NCBI GenBank assembly: GCA_947476925.1
Contig: CANJSF010000008.1
Span: forward strand, 62,001 to 126,000
From: Rhodospirillaceae bacterium
GTDB taxonomy: Bacteria > Pseudomonadota > Alphaproteobacteria > Rhodospirillales > Rhodospirillaceae
Direction: 5' to 3'
Length of the DNA stretch: 64,000 bases
Position 1 is the first letter of the stretch, and each line of letters starts with the position of its first letter. A model generated the notes under the pieces. That model had not been told where the DNA came from. It saw only the letters and a list, made by a program, of their open reading frames with translations, and did no database searches. Both the position numbers and the translations under genes were made by a program. Positions 19,295-28,467 of this stretch are shown in pieces.

Positions 19295-19789
19295 ATGAGC
19301 GATAACACGGCGGCAGCGCAACAAGCGGCATTGGTGCCCATTCGGTTTTTAGGACAGTTCGTTCGCGATCTGTCGTTCGAGGTGCCCCACGCACCGGAAA
19401 TTTTCGACGCTATGCGCCAGCGTGCGCCCGATATTCCCGTCAGTTTCGACATTGGCGCCAAGCATGTGGGTGGCAACACCTTTGAAGTAACATTGAATGT
19501 GACTTTGCAGGCCAGTGTCGGCGAAACGCCCGCCTTCATTCTTGAGTTGGCTTATGCAGGAATGGTGGAAGTTGATCCTCGCGCCGTGGCAGAAGACCAA
19601 CTGCACCCGGTGCTACTGATCGAAATACCGCGGTATTTATTCCCGTTTGTTCGCCAAATTGTTGGAGATTTAACCGTGGGCGGCGGCTTCCCGCCGCTGA
19701 TGTTGCAAATGGTTGATTTCCTCGAGCTCTATCGCCGCAAGTTTGGCGATCAACCGCAGACCATCGAGCGCGCTGCTGCCGCTAACTAG
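19295..19789 (+). CDS. secB: Protein-export chaperone SecB
   Basis: A 164-residue tetrameric cytosolic chaperone that keeps preproteins unfolded and passes them to SecA. Conserved SecB stretches are FLGQFVRDLSFEVPHAP (about 18-34), then VTLNVTLQASV, FILELAYAGMVEV and LLIEIPRYLFPFVRQIVGDL, followed by GGFPPLMLQMVDFLELY. The length is typical of alphaproteobacteria. It is the one plus-strand gene inside a minus-strand block, and its stop region overlaps dnaQ by 8 bp. Confidence 0.97.
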   Translation: MSDNTAAAQQAALVPIRFLGQFVRDLSFEVPHAPEIFDAMRQRAPDIPVSFDIGAKHVGGNTFEVTLNVTLQASVGETPAFILELAYAGMVEVDPRAVAEDQLHPVLLIEIPRYLFPFVRQIVGDLTVGGGFPPLMLQMVDFLELYRRKFGDQPQTIERAAAAN

Positions 19790-20471
19790 CCGCCGGTGTT
19801 TTAAGCCAAATCGGGTTTTTGATTTTTTTCAAGAACACTTGGTGCGCCGAAATTTCGTCAGGCGTGGGCGCATGAGGGCGAATTGGCCGCGGCTCGCGCA
19901 CCTCTGTGGGGCGCAAATCACTGCGGTTGGCGGCCGCCGCGCCCAGCAACAGGCCGGGTTCGCGGCCGCCAATGAGTTCCAGATAAACTTTCGACAATAA
20001 CTGCGCATCAAGCAGCGCCCCGTGCTTCACGCGCCCTGACAAATCAATATTGAATCGGCGGCACAGCGCATCGAGGCTGGCGGGTGCGCCCGGGAATTTG
20101 CGGCGCGCCAACAGAACTGTATCGATAGTATTCTCGGCGGGAAGTTTTTGGCGTCCCGCTTTGGTCAGCTCGGCATTTATAAAACCCAAATCGAAGTTGG
20201 CGTTATGCGCAATGAGGGGTGAGTCGCCGACAAAGGCGAGGAAGTCATCAACGCGTTCGGCAAATTTCGGTTTGCCCCTCACAAACTCAGTTGTCAGGCC
20301 GCTCACCGCCGCCGCTTCGGCTGGAACATCGCGCTCGGGGTCAAGGTAGGTCTGAAACGTGTTGCCCGTAGCAATGTGATTGATCAGTTCGACACAGCCG
20401 ATTTCGATGACGCGGTGGCCCACCAGCGGGTCGAGCCCCGTGGTTTCAGTGTCTAAAACGATTTCGCGCAT
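19782..20471 (-). CDS. dnaQ: DNA polymerase III epsilon subunit
   Basis: A 229-residue 3'-5' proofreading exonuclease. Exo I is VLDTETTGLDP (D6 and E8), Exo II is SPLIAHNANFDLGF (about 97-110), and Exo III-epsilon is the KHGALLDAQLL segment, with H and D correctly spaced. The start at 20471 matches the conserved MREIVLDTETTG; a longer frame overlaps coaE. The C-terminal tail binds the alpha subunit. It follows coaE by 7 nt, as in the Caulobacter origin-proximal order coaE-dnaQ-secB. Confidence 0.96.
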   Translation of the reverse strand: MREIVLDTETTGLDPLVGHRVIEIGCVELINHIATGNTFQTYLDPERDVPAEAAAVSGLTTEFVRGKPKFAERVDDFLAFVGDSPLIAHNANFDLGFINAELTKAGRQKLPAENTIDTVLLARRKFPGAPASLDALCRRFNIDLSGRVKHGALLDAQLLSKVYLELIGGREPGLLLGAAAANRSDLRPTEVREPRPIRPHAPTPDEISAHQVFLKKIKNPIWLKTPAAS

Positions 20472-20478
20472 GGTGTTT

Positions 20479-21111
20479 TCAACTTGATATAAGAGTGGAG
20501 ATGGATTTTTTGATGCGTTGGCGCGCGAACGCTCGTCCGAGGCCGCTGGGAATAGTAACATCGGCCCGGACGCGTTTAAGGTAATCGGGCATTTGGCGCG
20601 CCAAAACCGATTTAAAGAGTTCCGCAGTCATGCCCGGACGCGCCAGTACGCGCTGGCGCTGCAAAAACGCCGGCGCGCTGACAACTATAACTGCGTCGCA
20701 TTGATCGGTGGCGTTGGTTTCAAACAGCAACGGAATATCAAACACGACGACTTTGCGGCGCTGGCGGTTTGCGGCGCTCAAAAATTTGGCGCGTGCGCGT
20801 TTGATCAGGGGATGAAGAATCTGCTCAAGCTGCCGGAGCTTTTGGGAGGAGGAGAAAACCAGATTGGCCAGGGCTTTGCGATCAAGCGTGCCGTTTATAA
20901 CAAGGCCCGGAAATGCGTTGGCGATGGCAGGCAAAGCCGCGCCGTTCGGGCCGCTGAGCGCGCGTGAGGTGGCATCGGAGTCAAACACCGGCACGCCCAG
21001 TTCGCGAAACACTTTTGCAGCGGTCGTTTTTCCCATGGCGATCGAGCCCGTGAGACCAATGATTAGCGGGGCGCGTGGGCGGGCCCGACGATGAGCTCTT
21101 GTGCGCGTCAT
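20479..21111 (-). CDS. coaE: Dephospho-CoA kinase
   Basis: A 210-residue P-loop kinase catalysing the last step of CoA synthesis. The Walker A motif is GLTGSIAMGKTT (about 19-30). DSDATSRAL is the substrate-binding DxD region, and VVFDIPLLFET is a family signature. RQRVLARPGMT is the lid segment. It starts with a basic, Arg-rich N-terminal extension of about 14 residues before the P-loop. It lies 3 nt from aroE and 7 nt from dnaQ, clearly one operon. Confidence 0.95.
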   Translation of the reverse strand: MTRTRAHRRARPRAPLIIGLTGSIAMGKTTAAKVFRELGVPVFDSDATSRALSGPNGAALPAIANAFPGLVINGTLDRKALANLVFSSSQKLRQLEQILHPLIKRARAKFLSAANRQRRKVVVFDIPLLFETNATDQCDAVIVVSAPAFLQRQRVLARPGMTAELFKSVLARQMPDYLKRVRADVTIPSGLGRAFARQRIKKSISTLISS

Positions 21112-21114
21112 ACC

Positions 21115-21972
21115 CTATGAGGTCGCCAGAACGTGGGCACGCAAGGCCGGGGTTACCTCGGGCTTAATGCCAAACCAAGCTTCAAAGCCGGCCTGGGCTT
21201 GATAGAGCAACATACCCAAGCCATCGACGGTGGGGTTTCCGCGGTTTTTTGCCGCCATCAACAATGATGTTTCAAGCGGTGCATAGACGAGATCGGTTAC
21301 AAGCGTGGTTTGAGGCAGCGTTGACAAGTCAACCTCAAGCGCGGGTTGACCAGTCATGCCCAAAGACGTGGCATTTACCAAAATTGCGGCCTGCGCCAGA
21401 TCGTGGGTTAAATTTTTCCACTCAATGCTTTTGACGGCCCGCCCAAAATCGGCGGCCAGCGCCTGACTGCGCGTTGTTGTGCGGTTAGCGATACGGATAT
21501 CGGGACAGCCCGCAGCCTTCATCGCCGCGCATACTGCGCGCGCAGCGCCCCCAGCCCCCAATACAACACATGGGCCCTTGGTTGCATCAAACCCCGAAAA
21601 ACTTTGGCGCAGGTTTTCGATAAAACCGAAGGCATCGGTGTTGGTCCCGTGGAGTCTTCCGTCGGGTTGAACAATAATCGTGTTGATCGCCCCAACTGTC
21701 TTGGCGACGTCGCTGATGTCATCGACAAGTCCCATGGCCGCTTCTTTGTGTGGAACTGTCAGGTTAACCCCGGCAAACCCCAACGCTGGCAGCGCTTTTA
21801 GCGCTTGCGCGAGATCTTGCGGTTTGACCGCCATGGGCACATAGGCCCCATCGATGTTGTGACGGCTTAACCAAAAGCCATGAAGCGCAGGGGATTTAGA
21901 GTGGCCGACAGGCCAGCCCATTATGCCTGCTTTTTTGGCGCGCCCGGTGATGGTGTGCAACGGCGAGTTCAT
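21115..21972 (-). CDS. aroE: Shikimate 5-dehydrogenase
   Basis: A 285-residue NADPH-dependent enzyme that converts 3-dehydroshikimate to shikimate in aromatic amino-acid synthesis. GWPVGHSKSPALH (about 19-31) binds shikimate, NLTVPHKEAA contains the catalytic lysine, and GTNTDAFGF provides the catalytic aspartate. VLGAGGAARAV is the NADP-binding loop and NRTTTRS the 2'-phosphate site. DGLGMLLYQAQAGFEAWFG closes the fold. It lies between maf (6 nt) and coaE (3 nt) in the origin-proximal operon. Confidence 0.96.
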   Translation of the reverse strand: MNSPLHTITGRAKKAGIMGWPVGHSKSPALHGFWLSRHNIDGAYVPMAVKPQDLAQALKALPALGFAGVNLTVPHKEAAMGLVDDISDVAKTVGAINTIIVQPDGRLHGTNTDAFGFIENLRQSFSGFDATKGPCVVLGAGGAARAVCAAMKAAGCPDIRIANRTTTRSQALAADFGRAVKSIEWKNLTHDLAQAAILVNATSLGMTGQPALEVDLSTLPQTTLVTDLVYAPLETSLLMAAKNRGNPTVDGLGMLLYQAQAGFEAWFGIKPEVTPALRAHVLATS

Positions 21973-21978
21973 GATGGC

Positions 21979-22578
21979 CTAACTATCTATCGCGCCATGT
22001 TCGCGCAGAAACGCCAGCAACGGAAGGAGGGGCAGGCCCAAAATAGAAAAGAAGTCCCCGGTAATGGCGGAAAAAAGTTGCGAGCCCAGCCCTTCAATTT
22101 GGTAACCGCCAACCGACCACAGCGCGTGATCACCCACCTGAGCGAAATAGTCATCCAGAAACGCGTCGCTGAAGTTACGCATTTCGAGTGTGGCAACATC
22201 GCTGTGGCGCCAGACACACACTCCGGCTCGCGCGACAACCATGCCGTTGAACAACTGGTGCCGAAGGCCGCGCAATTCCTGCAGTTGGCGTCGCGCGGCG
22301 GCAATATCTGTGGGTTTGTCATACCACCGGCCGGCGCAATCAAGCATTTGGTCGCAACCTACGACATAAGCGGCGGGGTTTTTGGCAGATATTTCGATCG
22401 CCTTTAATTCGGCAAGCTTGTTCGCGCAATCGGCGGCACTGGCTGCACCTGTGCGCAAGGCGTTTTTGACTGCGTTTTCATCGACCGCCGAGGGCAGCTG
22501 AATAAAGCTCACGCCGGCGTTGCGAAGTACGGTGGCGCGGCTTTTGCTTGCCGATGCCAAGATGAGGCTCGCGCTCAT
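21979..22578 (-). CDS. maf: Maf-like nucleotide pyrophosphatase
   Basis: A 199-residue member of the Maf/HAM1-like nucleoside triphosphate pyrophosphatases, which remove non-canonical or modified nucleotides and have been linked to division control. LILASASKSRATVLRNAGVSF (residues 5-25) is the signature phosphate-binding region, and VVGCDQMLDCAGRWYDKP (about 93-110) holds the catalytic acidic residue. The GDFFSILGLPLLPLLAFL segment is typical. It overlaps the upstream regulator gene by 4 bp, so translation is likely coupled. Confidence 0.93.
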   Translation of the reverse strand: MSASLILASASKSRATVLRNAGVSFIQLPSAVDENAVKNALRTGAASAADCANKLAELKAIEISAKNPAAYVVGCDQMLDCAGRWYDKPTDIAAARRQLQELRGLRHQLFNGMVVARAGVCVWRHSDVATLEMRNFSDAFLDDYFAQVGDHALWSVGGYQIEGLGSQLFSAITGDFFSILGLPLLPLLAFLREHGAIDS

Positions 22579-23411
22579 GAGATATGCGGGCTGACAGAAT
22601 GGCGCTGGTTATACAGTTGAATAATGGTGGCGGCGGTTTCTTCAATCGACCGGCGCGTGACATCGATGACGGGCCAGCCGTGTTTTGTGAATAGTCGGCG
22701 CGATTCTGCCACTTCTTCACGTACATTCTCAACGTCGGCATAACTTTCACTGCGCGTTTCGTTCATGATCCTGAGGCGGCTTTGGCGAATATCGCTCAGG
22801 CTTTTGGGCTCGCGCGTCAGGCCGACAAACAAAGGGCGGGGCGCAGCAATAATATCCTCAGACAATACAATTCCCGGAACCAACGGAATATTGGCGACCT
22901 TGTAGCCGCGGTTGGCCAAATACATGCACGTCGGCGTTTTTGAAGTGCGCGAGACCCCGAGCAATATAATGTCTGCGTCGACCATCGTTTCAATCGATTG
23001 GCCATCGTCATGTTGCATGGTGAAGTGCATGGCATCGATACGCTGGAAATAACCATCATCCAATACGTGTTGGCGGCCAATTTCACTCGAAGCTTCGCGT
23101 TTGAAGTACCGACCCAGTGCCTGCATCACGGGATCAAGCGCAGAGACGGCTGGAATTTTCATCTCGCGACAGGCGCGCTCGAGCAAACCGCGGACATCGG
23201 AATTCAGCAGTGTGTAAATAACAAGCCCAGGCGCGGCTCGAATGCCGTCAATAACGCGTGTCATTTGGCCGGTTGTCCGCACCAACCACCACGCATGTTC
23301 AACCACTGGTGTTCCAGCGTATTGCACCAAACACGCGCGCGCGATGTTGGTTACGGTCTCGCCCGACGAGTCGCTGACCATGTGCAAATTGAACGGTTGT
23401 GGTTCGTTCAT
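22575..23411 (-). CDS. ppsR: Pyruvate, phosphate dikinase / PEP synthase regulatory protein (DUF299)
   Basis: A 278-residue bifunctional serine/threonine kinase and pyrophosphorylase that switches pyruvate-phosphate dikinase or PEP synthase off and on. HMVSDSSGETVTNIARA near the N-terminus and GVSRTSKTPTCMYLANRGYKVANIPLVPG (about 153-181, P-loop-like) are family signatures. In Caulobacter crescentus the homologue is the first gene beside oriC. Here it faces the AT-rich gap before rho, which strongly supports the origin call. It overlaps maf by 4 bp. Confidence 0.93.
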   Translation of the reverse strand: MNEPQPFNLHMVSDSSGETVTNIARACLVQYAGTPVVEHAWWLVRTTGQMTRVIDGIRAAPGLVIYTLLNSDVRGLLERACREMKIPAVSALDPVMQALGRYFKREASSEIGRQHVLDDGYFQRIDAMHFTMQHDDGQSIETMVDADIILLGVSRTSKTPTCMYLANRGYKVANIPLVPGIVLSEDIIAAPRPLFVGLTREPKSLSDIRQSRLRIMNETRSESYADVENVREEVAESRRLFTKHGWPVIDVTRRSIEETAATIIQLYNQRHSVSPHIS

Positions 23412-23992
23412 AAAAGGACTTTTTCAACGGCGGTATAAAGAAAGTTTTTCGGGGATAAGTGAGGTTTTTTGGGCTGGGCCTACATTCTATCTCCGACGGC
23501 CTTTCAGCAATGGCGATCTTGTCAACTTGGGGACATCGTGAAAACCAATGCAAAATTTCATGAATATCTCTGAGCTGAACTATCAAATAACAATTCTATC
23601 ATCATCGATACAAATTTTTGGTCTCGTAATTTAGGCCTTTTATGATTCAATCCCCATGACTCATTCTATAATTCCAACACCAAAAACGAATAACAAGGGG
23701 TTGTGGTTTATTAAGTTTTGTCGGTAATCCCCATAACTCAGGGGTCCTACTATCTACCACTACCTAAAGAAATCTTTCTTATAGTGTTAGGAAGGTTATC
23801 CCATCGGCTTTAGCGACGTTTGACTTTATCAAAAAGCTCTAGTAAATATCTCTCATCATCTTCGGTCGTTCTGATCGAGTTCGTCTTCCCGGCACCACGC
23901 GCGCTTCTTTCAAGCCGCCACATTTAAACTCCCTCGTGCGCAAACCTGGTGTTGGTCTCTGGTTCTTTCCCCCCTATTTGATTGCCAAATCC
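23412..23992. other. AT-rich intergenic region, candidate chromosomal origin (oriC) and rho leader
   Basis: A 581-bp gene-free gap, visibly AT-rich between about 23540 and 23870 compared with the GC-rich surroundings. It lies between the dikinase-regulator gene and rho, which point away from it. It holds a near-identical 15-bp direct repeat (AATCCCCATGACTCA at 23649, AATCCCCATAACTCA at 23726) and two GANTC sites (23644-23648, 23658-23662). Three DnaA-like 9-mers have two mismatches each (23450-23458, 23702-23710, 23826-23834); no perfect DnaA box was found inside. It must also hold the rho and ppsR promoters. Confidence 0.6.
23649..23740 (+). repeat. 15-bp direct repeat pair in the oriC candidate
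   Basis: AATCCCCATGACTCA (23649-23663) and AATCCCCATAACTCA (23726-23740) differ at one base and are 77 bp apart. Only the first contains a GANTC methylation site. The second is followed by GGGG, giving a CCCC-N8-GGGG inverted element. Short iterated motifs are common in origins. Confidence 0.6.
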
Positions 23993-25255
23993 ATGCATCT
24001 CTCTGAACTAAAGCGCAAACCACCGGCAGAATTATTGAAATTTGCCGAAGAGCTCATGATCGAAAACGCATCAAACCTGCGTCGGCAGGACATGATGTTT
24101 GCCATATTGAAAGTTCTGGCTGAAAAAGACACATCCATCGAAGGCGATGGGGTGCTGGAAATTTTGCAGGATGGGTTCGGCTTTTTGCGCTCGGCGCAAG
24201 CCAACTATCTTCCCGGCCCCGATGATATTTATGTCTCGCCCAGTCAGGTTCGGCGCTTTGGTTTGCGCACTGGCGATACCGTTGAGGGCACGATTCGCGG
24301 CCCCAAAGACGGGGAGCGTTATTTTGCGCTGATCAAGGTTGATCGCATCAATTTTGAAGACCCCGATAAAATCCGCCATCGCATCAACTTCGATAACCTG
24401 ACGCCGCTCTATCCCGACAAGAAATTGTCGATGGAGATAGAGATGAAAGACACCAAAAACAAAGATCTCACCGGTCGGGTTGTTGAGCTTGTCTCGCCGC
24501 TCGGTAAAGGCCAGCGCGCGCTGATTACGGCCCAGCCGCGCACCGGCAAAACCATCATGCTGCAAAATATCGCGAACGCCGTGGCGGCCAACCACCCCGA
24601 AGTTTACTTGATCGTCTTGTTAATCGACGAGCGCCCGGAAGAAGTTACCGACATGGCGCGCACAGTCAAAGGTGAGGTGGTCAGCTCGACATTTGACGAG
24701 CCAGCGTCTCGCCACGTGCAAGTTGCGGAAATGGTGATTGAAAAAGCCAAGCGCCTGGTGGAACACAAGCGCGATGTCGTGATTTTGCTTGATTCGATCA
24801 CGCGTCTTGCGCGCGCGTACAACACTGTTGTGCCAAGCTCGGGCAAAGTTCTGACAGGCGGTGTTGATGCCAACGCCCTGCAACGTCCTAAACGCTTCTT
24901 TGGCGCTGCGCGTAACATTGAAGAAGGTGGGTCGCTAACCATTATTGCAACGGCACTGATCGATACCGGCAGCCGCATGGACGAAGTGATTTTCGAAGAG
25001 TTCAAAGGTACGGGCAATTCGGAAATTATTCTGGATCGCAAGCTTGCTGATAAGCGCGTGTTCCCATCCATCGACATCACAAAATCTGGCACGCGCAAAG
25101 AAGAACTGCTGGTTCGCCAAGATCAGCTGTCGAAGATGTGGGTGCTGCGTCGCATTCTCGACCCCATGGGTGTTCAAGACGGCATGGAGTTCTTGCTCGA
25201 CAAGCTGCGTGAGACCAAGAACAACAACGAGTTCTTTGATCGCATGAATAAGTAA
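23993..25255 (+). CDS. rho: Transcription termination factor Rho
   Basis: A 420-residue hexameric RNA helicase that ends transcription. The N-terminal domain ([20 protein letters not shown]) is followed by the cold-shock-like RNA-binding fold ([25 protein letters not shown]). Walker A is AQPRTGKT (180-187, K186), DERPEEV is the catalytic glutamate loop, and [13 protein letters not shown] is Walker [26 protein letters not shown] is the Q/R-loop region. The ATG at 23993 is chosen to match family N-termini; no clear Shine-Dalgarno was seen. The leader is unusually long. Confidence 0.97.
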   Translation: MHLSELKRKPPAELLKFAEELMIENASNLRRQDMMFAILKVLAEKDTSIEGDGVLEILQDGFGFLRSAQANYLPGPDDIYVSPSQVRRFGLRTGDTVEGTIRGPKDGERYFALIKVDRINFEDPDKIRHRINFDNLTPLYPDKKLSMEIEMKDTKNKDLTGRVVELVSPLGKGQRALITAQPRTGKTIMLQNIANAVAANHPEVYLIVLLIDERPEEVTDMARTVKGEVVSSTFDEPASRHVQVAEMVIEKAKRLVEHKRDVVILLDSITRLARAYNTVVPSSGKVLTGGVDANALQRPKRFFGAARNIEEGGSLTIIATALIDTGSRMDEVIFEEFKGTGNSEIILDRKLADKRVFPSIDITKSGTRKEELLVRQDQLSKMWVLRRILDPMGVQDGMEFLLDKLRETKNNNEFFDRMNK

Positions 25256-25290
25256 AAAAAAGGCCGGAGTTTAATCCGGCCTTTTTATTT
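25256..25290. terminator. Bidirectional Rho-independent terminator (rho / quinone reductase)
   Basis: The stem AGGCCGGA (25261-25268) / TCCGGCCT (25275-25282) has an A-run before it and TTTTATTT after it. It serves rho on the plus strand and the convergent quinone-reductase gene on the minus strand. Confidence 0.9.
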
Positions 25291-26263
25291 ACATTGTCAG
25301 AATTGTAGAGCCCGTGGTGCGGCGTGATTCTAAATCTTTGTGGGCGTGCGCGGCTTGTTCAAGACTGAAAGACTGGCCGACCTCAAGTTTAACGGCGCCG
25401 CTAAGAACGACATCAAAGAATTCTTTGCAGGCCCGCCCATAGTCGGCGCGTGCGCCGACATAGTGGCCGAGTGTGGGGCGCGTGATAAAAAGCGAGCCCT
25501 TTGGGCCCAACGATCCAACCTCGATGGCGGGCGGCGGCCCGGACGCATTGCCAAATGAGACCATCAACCCACGCAGTTCCAAGCAATCAAGAGATTTGAA
25601 AAACGTGTCTTTGCCGACGCCGTCGTAAACCACCGAGACGCCCTTGCCGCCGGTGATCGCTTTCACTTGCGCGACAAAATCTTCCTCTTTGTAGAGAATC
25701 GTGTGTGCGCACCCGTTGGCCTTGGCAAGCTCTGCCTTTTCCTTGCTACCCGCCGTGCCGATAACGATGGCGCCCAACGCCTTTGCCCATTGGCAAAAGA
25801 TCAGCCCGACGCCACCGGCGGCCGCATGAAACAAAACGGTTTCGCCGGCTTTGATGGTGTGAAGGCTGCGCAGGAGATACCAAGCGGTCAGTCCGCGAAG
25901 GAGAGACCCACCGATTTGCTCGTCTTTTAGCTTTGCGGGCATTTTTACGACACTGGCCGCCTGGATCAGGCGCTCTTCGGCATAGCCACCCAAAGGTCCG
26001 TTACCATAACACACACGGTCACCAACTTTGAGGTCGATTACACCAGCGCCCACGGCGTCGATAATTCCAACGCCCTCAAGACCGGGGGTAAATGGTTTGG
26101 GAACTGGATAAAGTCCGGAACGGTGATAGGTGTCGATGAAATTGACCCCTGCCACAGTTTGGCGAATTTTGACCTGACCGTCGCCAGGTTCCGCCACGGT
26201 GACGGCTTCCAGTTTTAAAACTTCAGGGCCGCCGGTCTCGCGGCAAACGATGGCTTTGGTCAT
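25289..26263 (-). CDS. NADPH:quinone oxidoreductase (zeta-crystallin type)
   Basis: A 324-residue zinc-independent medium-chain dehydrogenase/reductase. The N-terminal GroES-like domain has GVNFIDTYHRSGLYP and PFTPGLEGVG. The NADPH-binding Rossmann part carries VLFHAAAGGVGLIFCQWAKALGA (about 143-165) and VVYDGVGKDTF. It catalyses one-electron quinone reduction in the well-studied relatives; the physiological substrate here is unknown. It lies 3 nt downstream of the ogt-type gene, so both are likely co-transcribed. It ends at the bidirectional terminator shared with rho. Confidence 0.9.
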   Translation of the reverse strand: MTKAIVCRETGGPEVLKLEAVTVAEPGDGQVKIRQTVAGVNFIDTYHRSGLYPVPKPFTPGLEGVGIIDAVGAGVIDLKVGDRVCYGNGPLGGYAEERLIQAASVVKMPAKLKDEQIGGSLLRGLTAWYLLRSLHTIKAGETVLFHAAAGGVGLIFCQWAKALGAIVIGTAGSKEKAELAKANGCAHTILYKEEDFVAQVKAITGGKGVSVVYDGVGKDTFFKSLDCLELRGLMVSFGNASGPPPAIEVGSLGPKGSLFITRPTLGHYVGARADYGRACKEFFDVVLSGAVKLEVGQSFSLEQAAHAHKDLESRRTTGSTILTM

Positions 26264-26266
26264 ATT

Positions 26267-26725
26267 TTAGATCCCACTTAAAATTGCGCCTTCAAGCTGC
26301 AAAAGCGCGGTCTTTGTATCCAAACCGCCCTCACCCGAATAGCCCCCAAGCTTTCCGTTGGCTGCCAAGACCCGGTGGCAAGGAATGATGATGGGAATGT
26401 GGTTTGCCCCACAGGCCCCACCGACGGCGCGTGATGCCGACTTCAATGCGGCAGCGAGGTCGCCATACGTTTTGGTGCGGCCATAGGGAATTTTGCACAT
26501 GGCCTGCCAAACTCGTTTTTGATACTCGGTGCCTTGAGGTTTGAGCGGCAAATCAAAGTCTTTGAGTTTGCCATCAAAATAGCGATCAAGCTGCCCTTTG
26601 GCTTTGCGCAGCAGAGGGGTGGATTTGTTCTCCATCGACCGGCCCCAATCGAGCGAAACAATCGCACCGTCTTCCTCGCTGAGTGTAATTTCCCCGACGG
26701 GGGAATGAAGTGTGAGTTGCGGCAT
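26267..26725 (-). CDS. ogt: Methylated-DNA-protein-cysteine methyltransferase
   Basis: A 152-residue suicide repair protein that removes the methyl group from O6-methylguanine. The reactive cysteine lies in IPCHRVLAANG (about 113-123), the helix-turn-helix recognition region in RVWQAMCKIPYGRTKTYGDLA, and the GGACGANHIPIIIPC loop precedes the active site. GKLGGYSGEGGLDTK follows as in Ogt proteins. No AdaA/B sensor domains are fused. It is followed by the quinone reductase after 3 nt. Confidence 0.94.
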   Translation of the reverse strand: MPQLTLHSPVGEITLSEEDGAIVSLDWGRSMENKSTPLLRKAKGQLDRYFDGKLKDFDLPLKPQGTEYQKRVWQAMCKIPYGRTKTYGDLAAALKSASRAVGGACGANHIPIIIPCHRVLAANGKLGGYSGEGGLDTKTALLQLEGAILSGI

Positions 26726-26817
26726 GCCGGGTATCCTGTTGCGTGGACAGAAACGATGTCAGTCCCTAACTTGGGGCCGATGACCTTGAAGTCTAAACCA
26801 AGAGTGAGGGCCGCACC

Positions 26818-27054
26818 ATGAAAGTGAACATTTCTGTCGACTGCACACCCGACGAAGCGCGCGCGTTTTTAGGCCTGCCGAACATTGCGCCGATGCAAGA
26901 GGCCGCGATGAAACAAATGCAGGCCAACATGGAAAAGGCGACGCAGTCCATGGACCCGGAATCGGTGATGAAAGCCCTGTTCCCCATTCGCCCAGAAAAC
27001 CTTGCGGATATGCAAAAAGCCTTTTGGTCGCAATTCACCAAGACCGGCGGATAA
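26818..27054 (+). CDS. Small conserved protein (DUF6489-like)
   Basis: A 78-residue soluble protein. The amphipathic region PDEARAFLGLPNIAPMQEAA (about 11-30) and the run of methionines and glutamines match a small family found upstream of mnmE in many alphaproteobacteria. Function unknown; length and context support it being real. It ends 12 nt before mnmE, so the two are probably translated from one message. No motif for catalysis or DNA binding was seen. Confidence 0.75.
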   Translation: MKVNISVDCTPDEARAFLGLPNIAPMQEAAMKQMQANMEKATQSMDPESVMKALFPIRPENLADMQKAFWSQFTKTGG

Positions 27055-27066
27055 AGCAACATCAAC

Positions 27067-28410
27067 ATGAGCGCCGACACTATTTTTGCCTTGGCGTCAG
27101 CCCCCGGGCGCGCCGGGATTGCGGTGATTCGCGTGTCGGGCGACAAAGCAGGCAAAGCGCTGAGCCGGATGGGCTGCAATATCCCAGCGCCGCGCAAAGC
27201 AACCCGCGCCAAACTTTTTGATCCCACCACGAAAGAACTTTTAGACGATGGTTTGGTGTTGTGGTTTCCACAGCCCCACAGCTTTACCGGCGAAGATGTG
27301 GCCGAACTTCACATCCATGGCGGTCGCGCCGTGATTGATGGAGTGATGGCGGCGTTGTCCTCGGTCGGCGGCGTGCGGCCCGCCGAGGCTGGGGAATTCA
27401 CTCGCCGCGCCTTTGGCAACGATAAGATGGACATCACCCAGGCCGAGGCGCTGGCTGATTTGGTAGATGCTGAAAGCCGTGCCCAACAACGCCAGGCGCT
27501 GGCGCAAATGGGCGGCGCACTGAAAGAGCTCACAGAAGATTGGCGGCTTCGACTTGTCCAGGCGTTAGCGCATTTGGAAGCGGTGATTGACTTCCCCGAT
27601 GAAGACCTACCACCCGAGATTGCCGACAAAGTGTGGGGCGAGGTGCGCGATTTAGACGCGCGCATTACAACGGTTCTGAATGATGCGCATCGCGGCGAGC
27701 GCATTCGAGAAGGATTGTCGATTGCTATTCTCGGCGCGCCGAATGCCGGAAAATCGAGCTTGCTCAACGCGCTTGCAAAACGCGAGGCGGCGATTGTGTC
27801 TGCCACGCCCGGCACGACGCGCGACGTGATCGAAGTGCATTTGGATATTGGTGGCTATGCCGTGACACTGGCCGATACTGCGGGGCTTCGTGTCAGCAAT
27901 GATGACATTGAGCAGGAAGGCATGCGACGCGCCCGAAGCCGGGCCGAATTTGCCGATGTTCGCATCGCGTTATTTGATGGTGCTGTTTATCCGACGCGCG
28001 ATGAAGCAACGGCAGCGCTGGTGGATGAAAACACGATCTGTGTCATCAGCAAGGCCGACCTGCTGGATCAAGAGCGCGAAGTTGAGCTGGATATGGCCAA
28101 CGATATGCAGCCCACTCATTTCATTTCGGTGAAAACAGAATTTGGGTTGTTGTCGCTCCTGCAAAGATTAGAGAGAACAATTAAACACAAATTCGATGGC
28201 ACATCGTCAGTGGCGGTCACGCGCGCGCGTCATCGCAAAGCGCTGGATGAATGTTGTGATGCGTTGCGACGCGCGCAAAAGGCGACGCTGTCCGAGCTGG
28301 CGGCAGAGGATTTGCGATTGGCGGCGCGGGCGTTGGGCCGAATCACCGGTCGAGTCGATGTGGAAGACATTCTCGATGTTGTCTTTCGCGAGTTTTGTAT
28401 CGGGAAATAA
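27067..28410 (+). CDS. mnmE: tRNA modification GTPase MnmE
   Basis: A 447-residue GTPase that works with MnmG to add the carboxymethylaminomethyl group to wobble uridine 34 of tRNAs. The folate-binding N-domain (TIFALASAPGRAGIAVIRVSG) is followed by the helical domain and an inserted G domain: G1 GAPNAGKSS (about 224-232), G3 DTAGLR, G4-type SKAD. The C-terminal motif is FCIGK, with the invariant cysteine of the C-x-G-K end. It lies 57 nt before mnmG, its partner. Confidence 0.97.
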   Translation: MSADTIFALASAPGRAGIAVIRVSGDKAGKALSRMGCNIPAPRKATRAKLFDPTTKELLDDGLVLWFPQPHSFTGEDVAELHIHGGRAVIDGVMAALSSVGGVRPAEAGEFTRRAFGNDKMDITQAEALADLVDAESRAQQRQALAQMGGALKELTEDWRLRLVQALAHLEAVIDFPDEDLPPEIADKVWGEVRDLDARITTVLNDAHRGERIREGLSIAILGAPNAGKSSLLNALAKREAAIVSATPGTTRDVIEVHLDIGGYAVTLADTAGLRVSNDDIEQEGMRRARSRAEFADVRIALFDGAVYPTRDEATAALVDENTICVISKADLLDQEREVELDMANDMQPTHFISVKTEFGLLSLLQRLERTIKHKFDGTSSVAVTRARHRKALDECCDALRRAQKATLSELAAEDLRLAARALGRITGRVDVEDILDVVFREFCIGK

Positions 28411-28467
28411 AGACGGCGAATCGCCCGGGCTGTAAAAACACCCACTTCATGATATATCCGCCCAATC

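Noticed and set aside
23702-23710. TGTGGTTTA as a DnaA box
   Set aside because: Two mismatches, so not called as a feature alone; it is only listed as weak support for the origin region.
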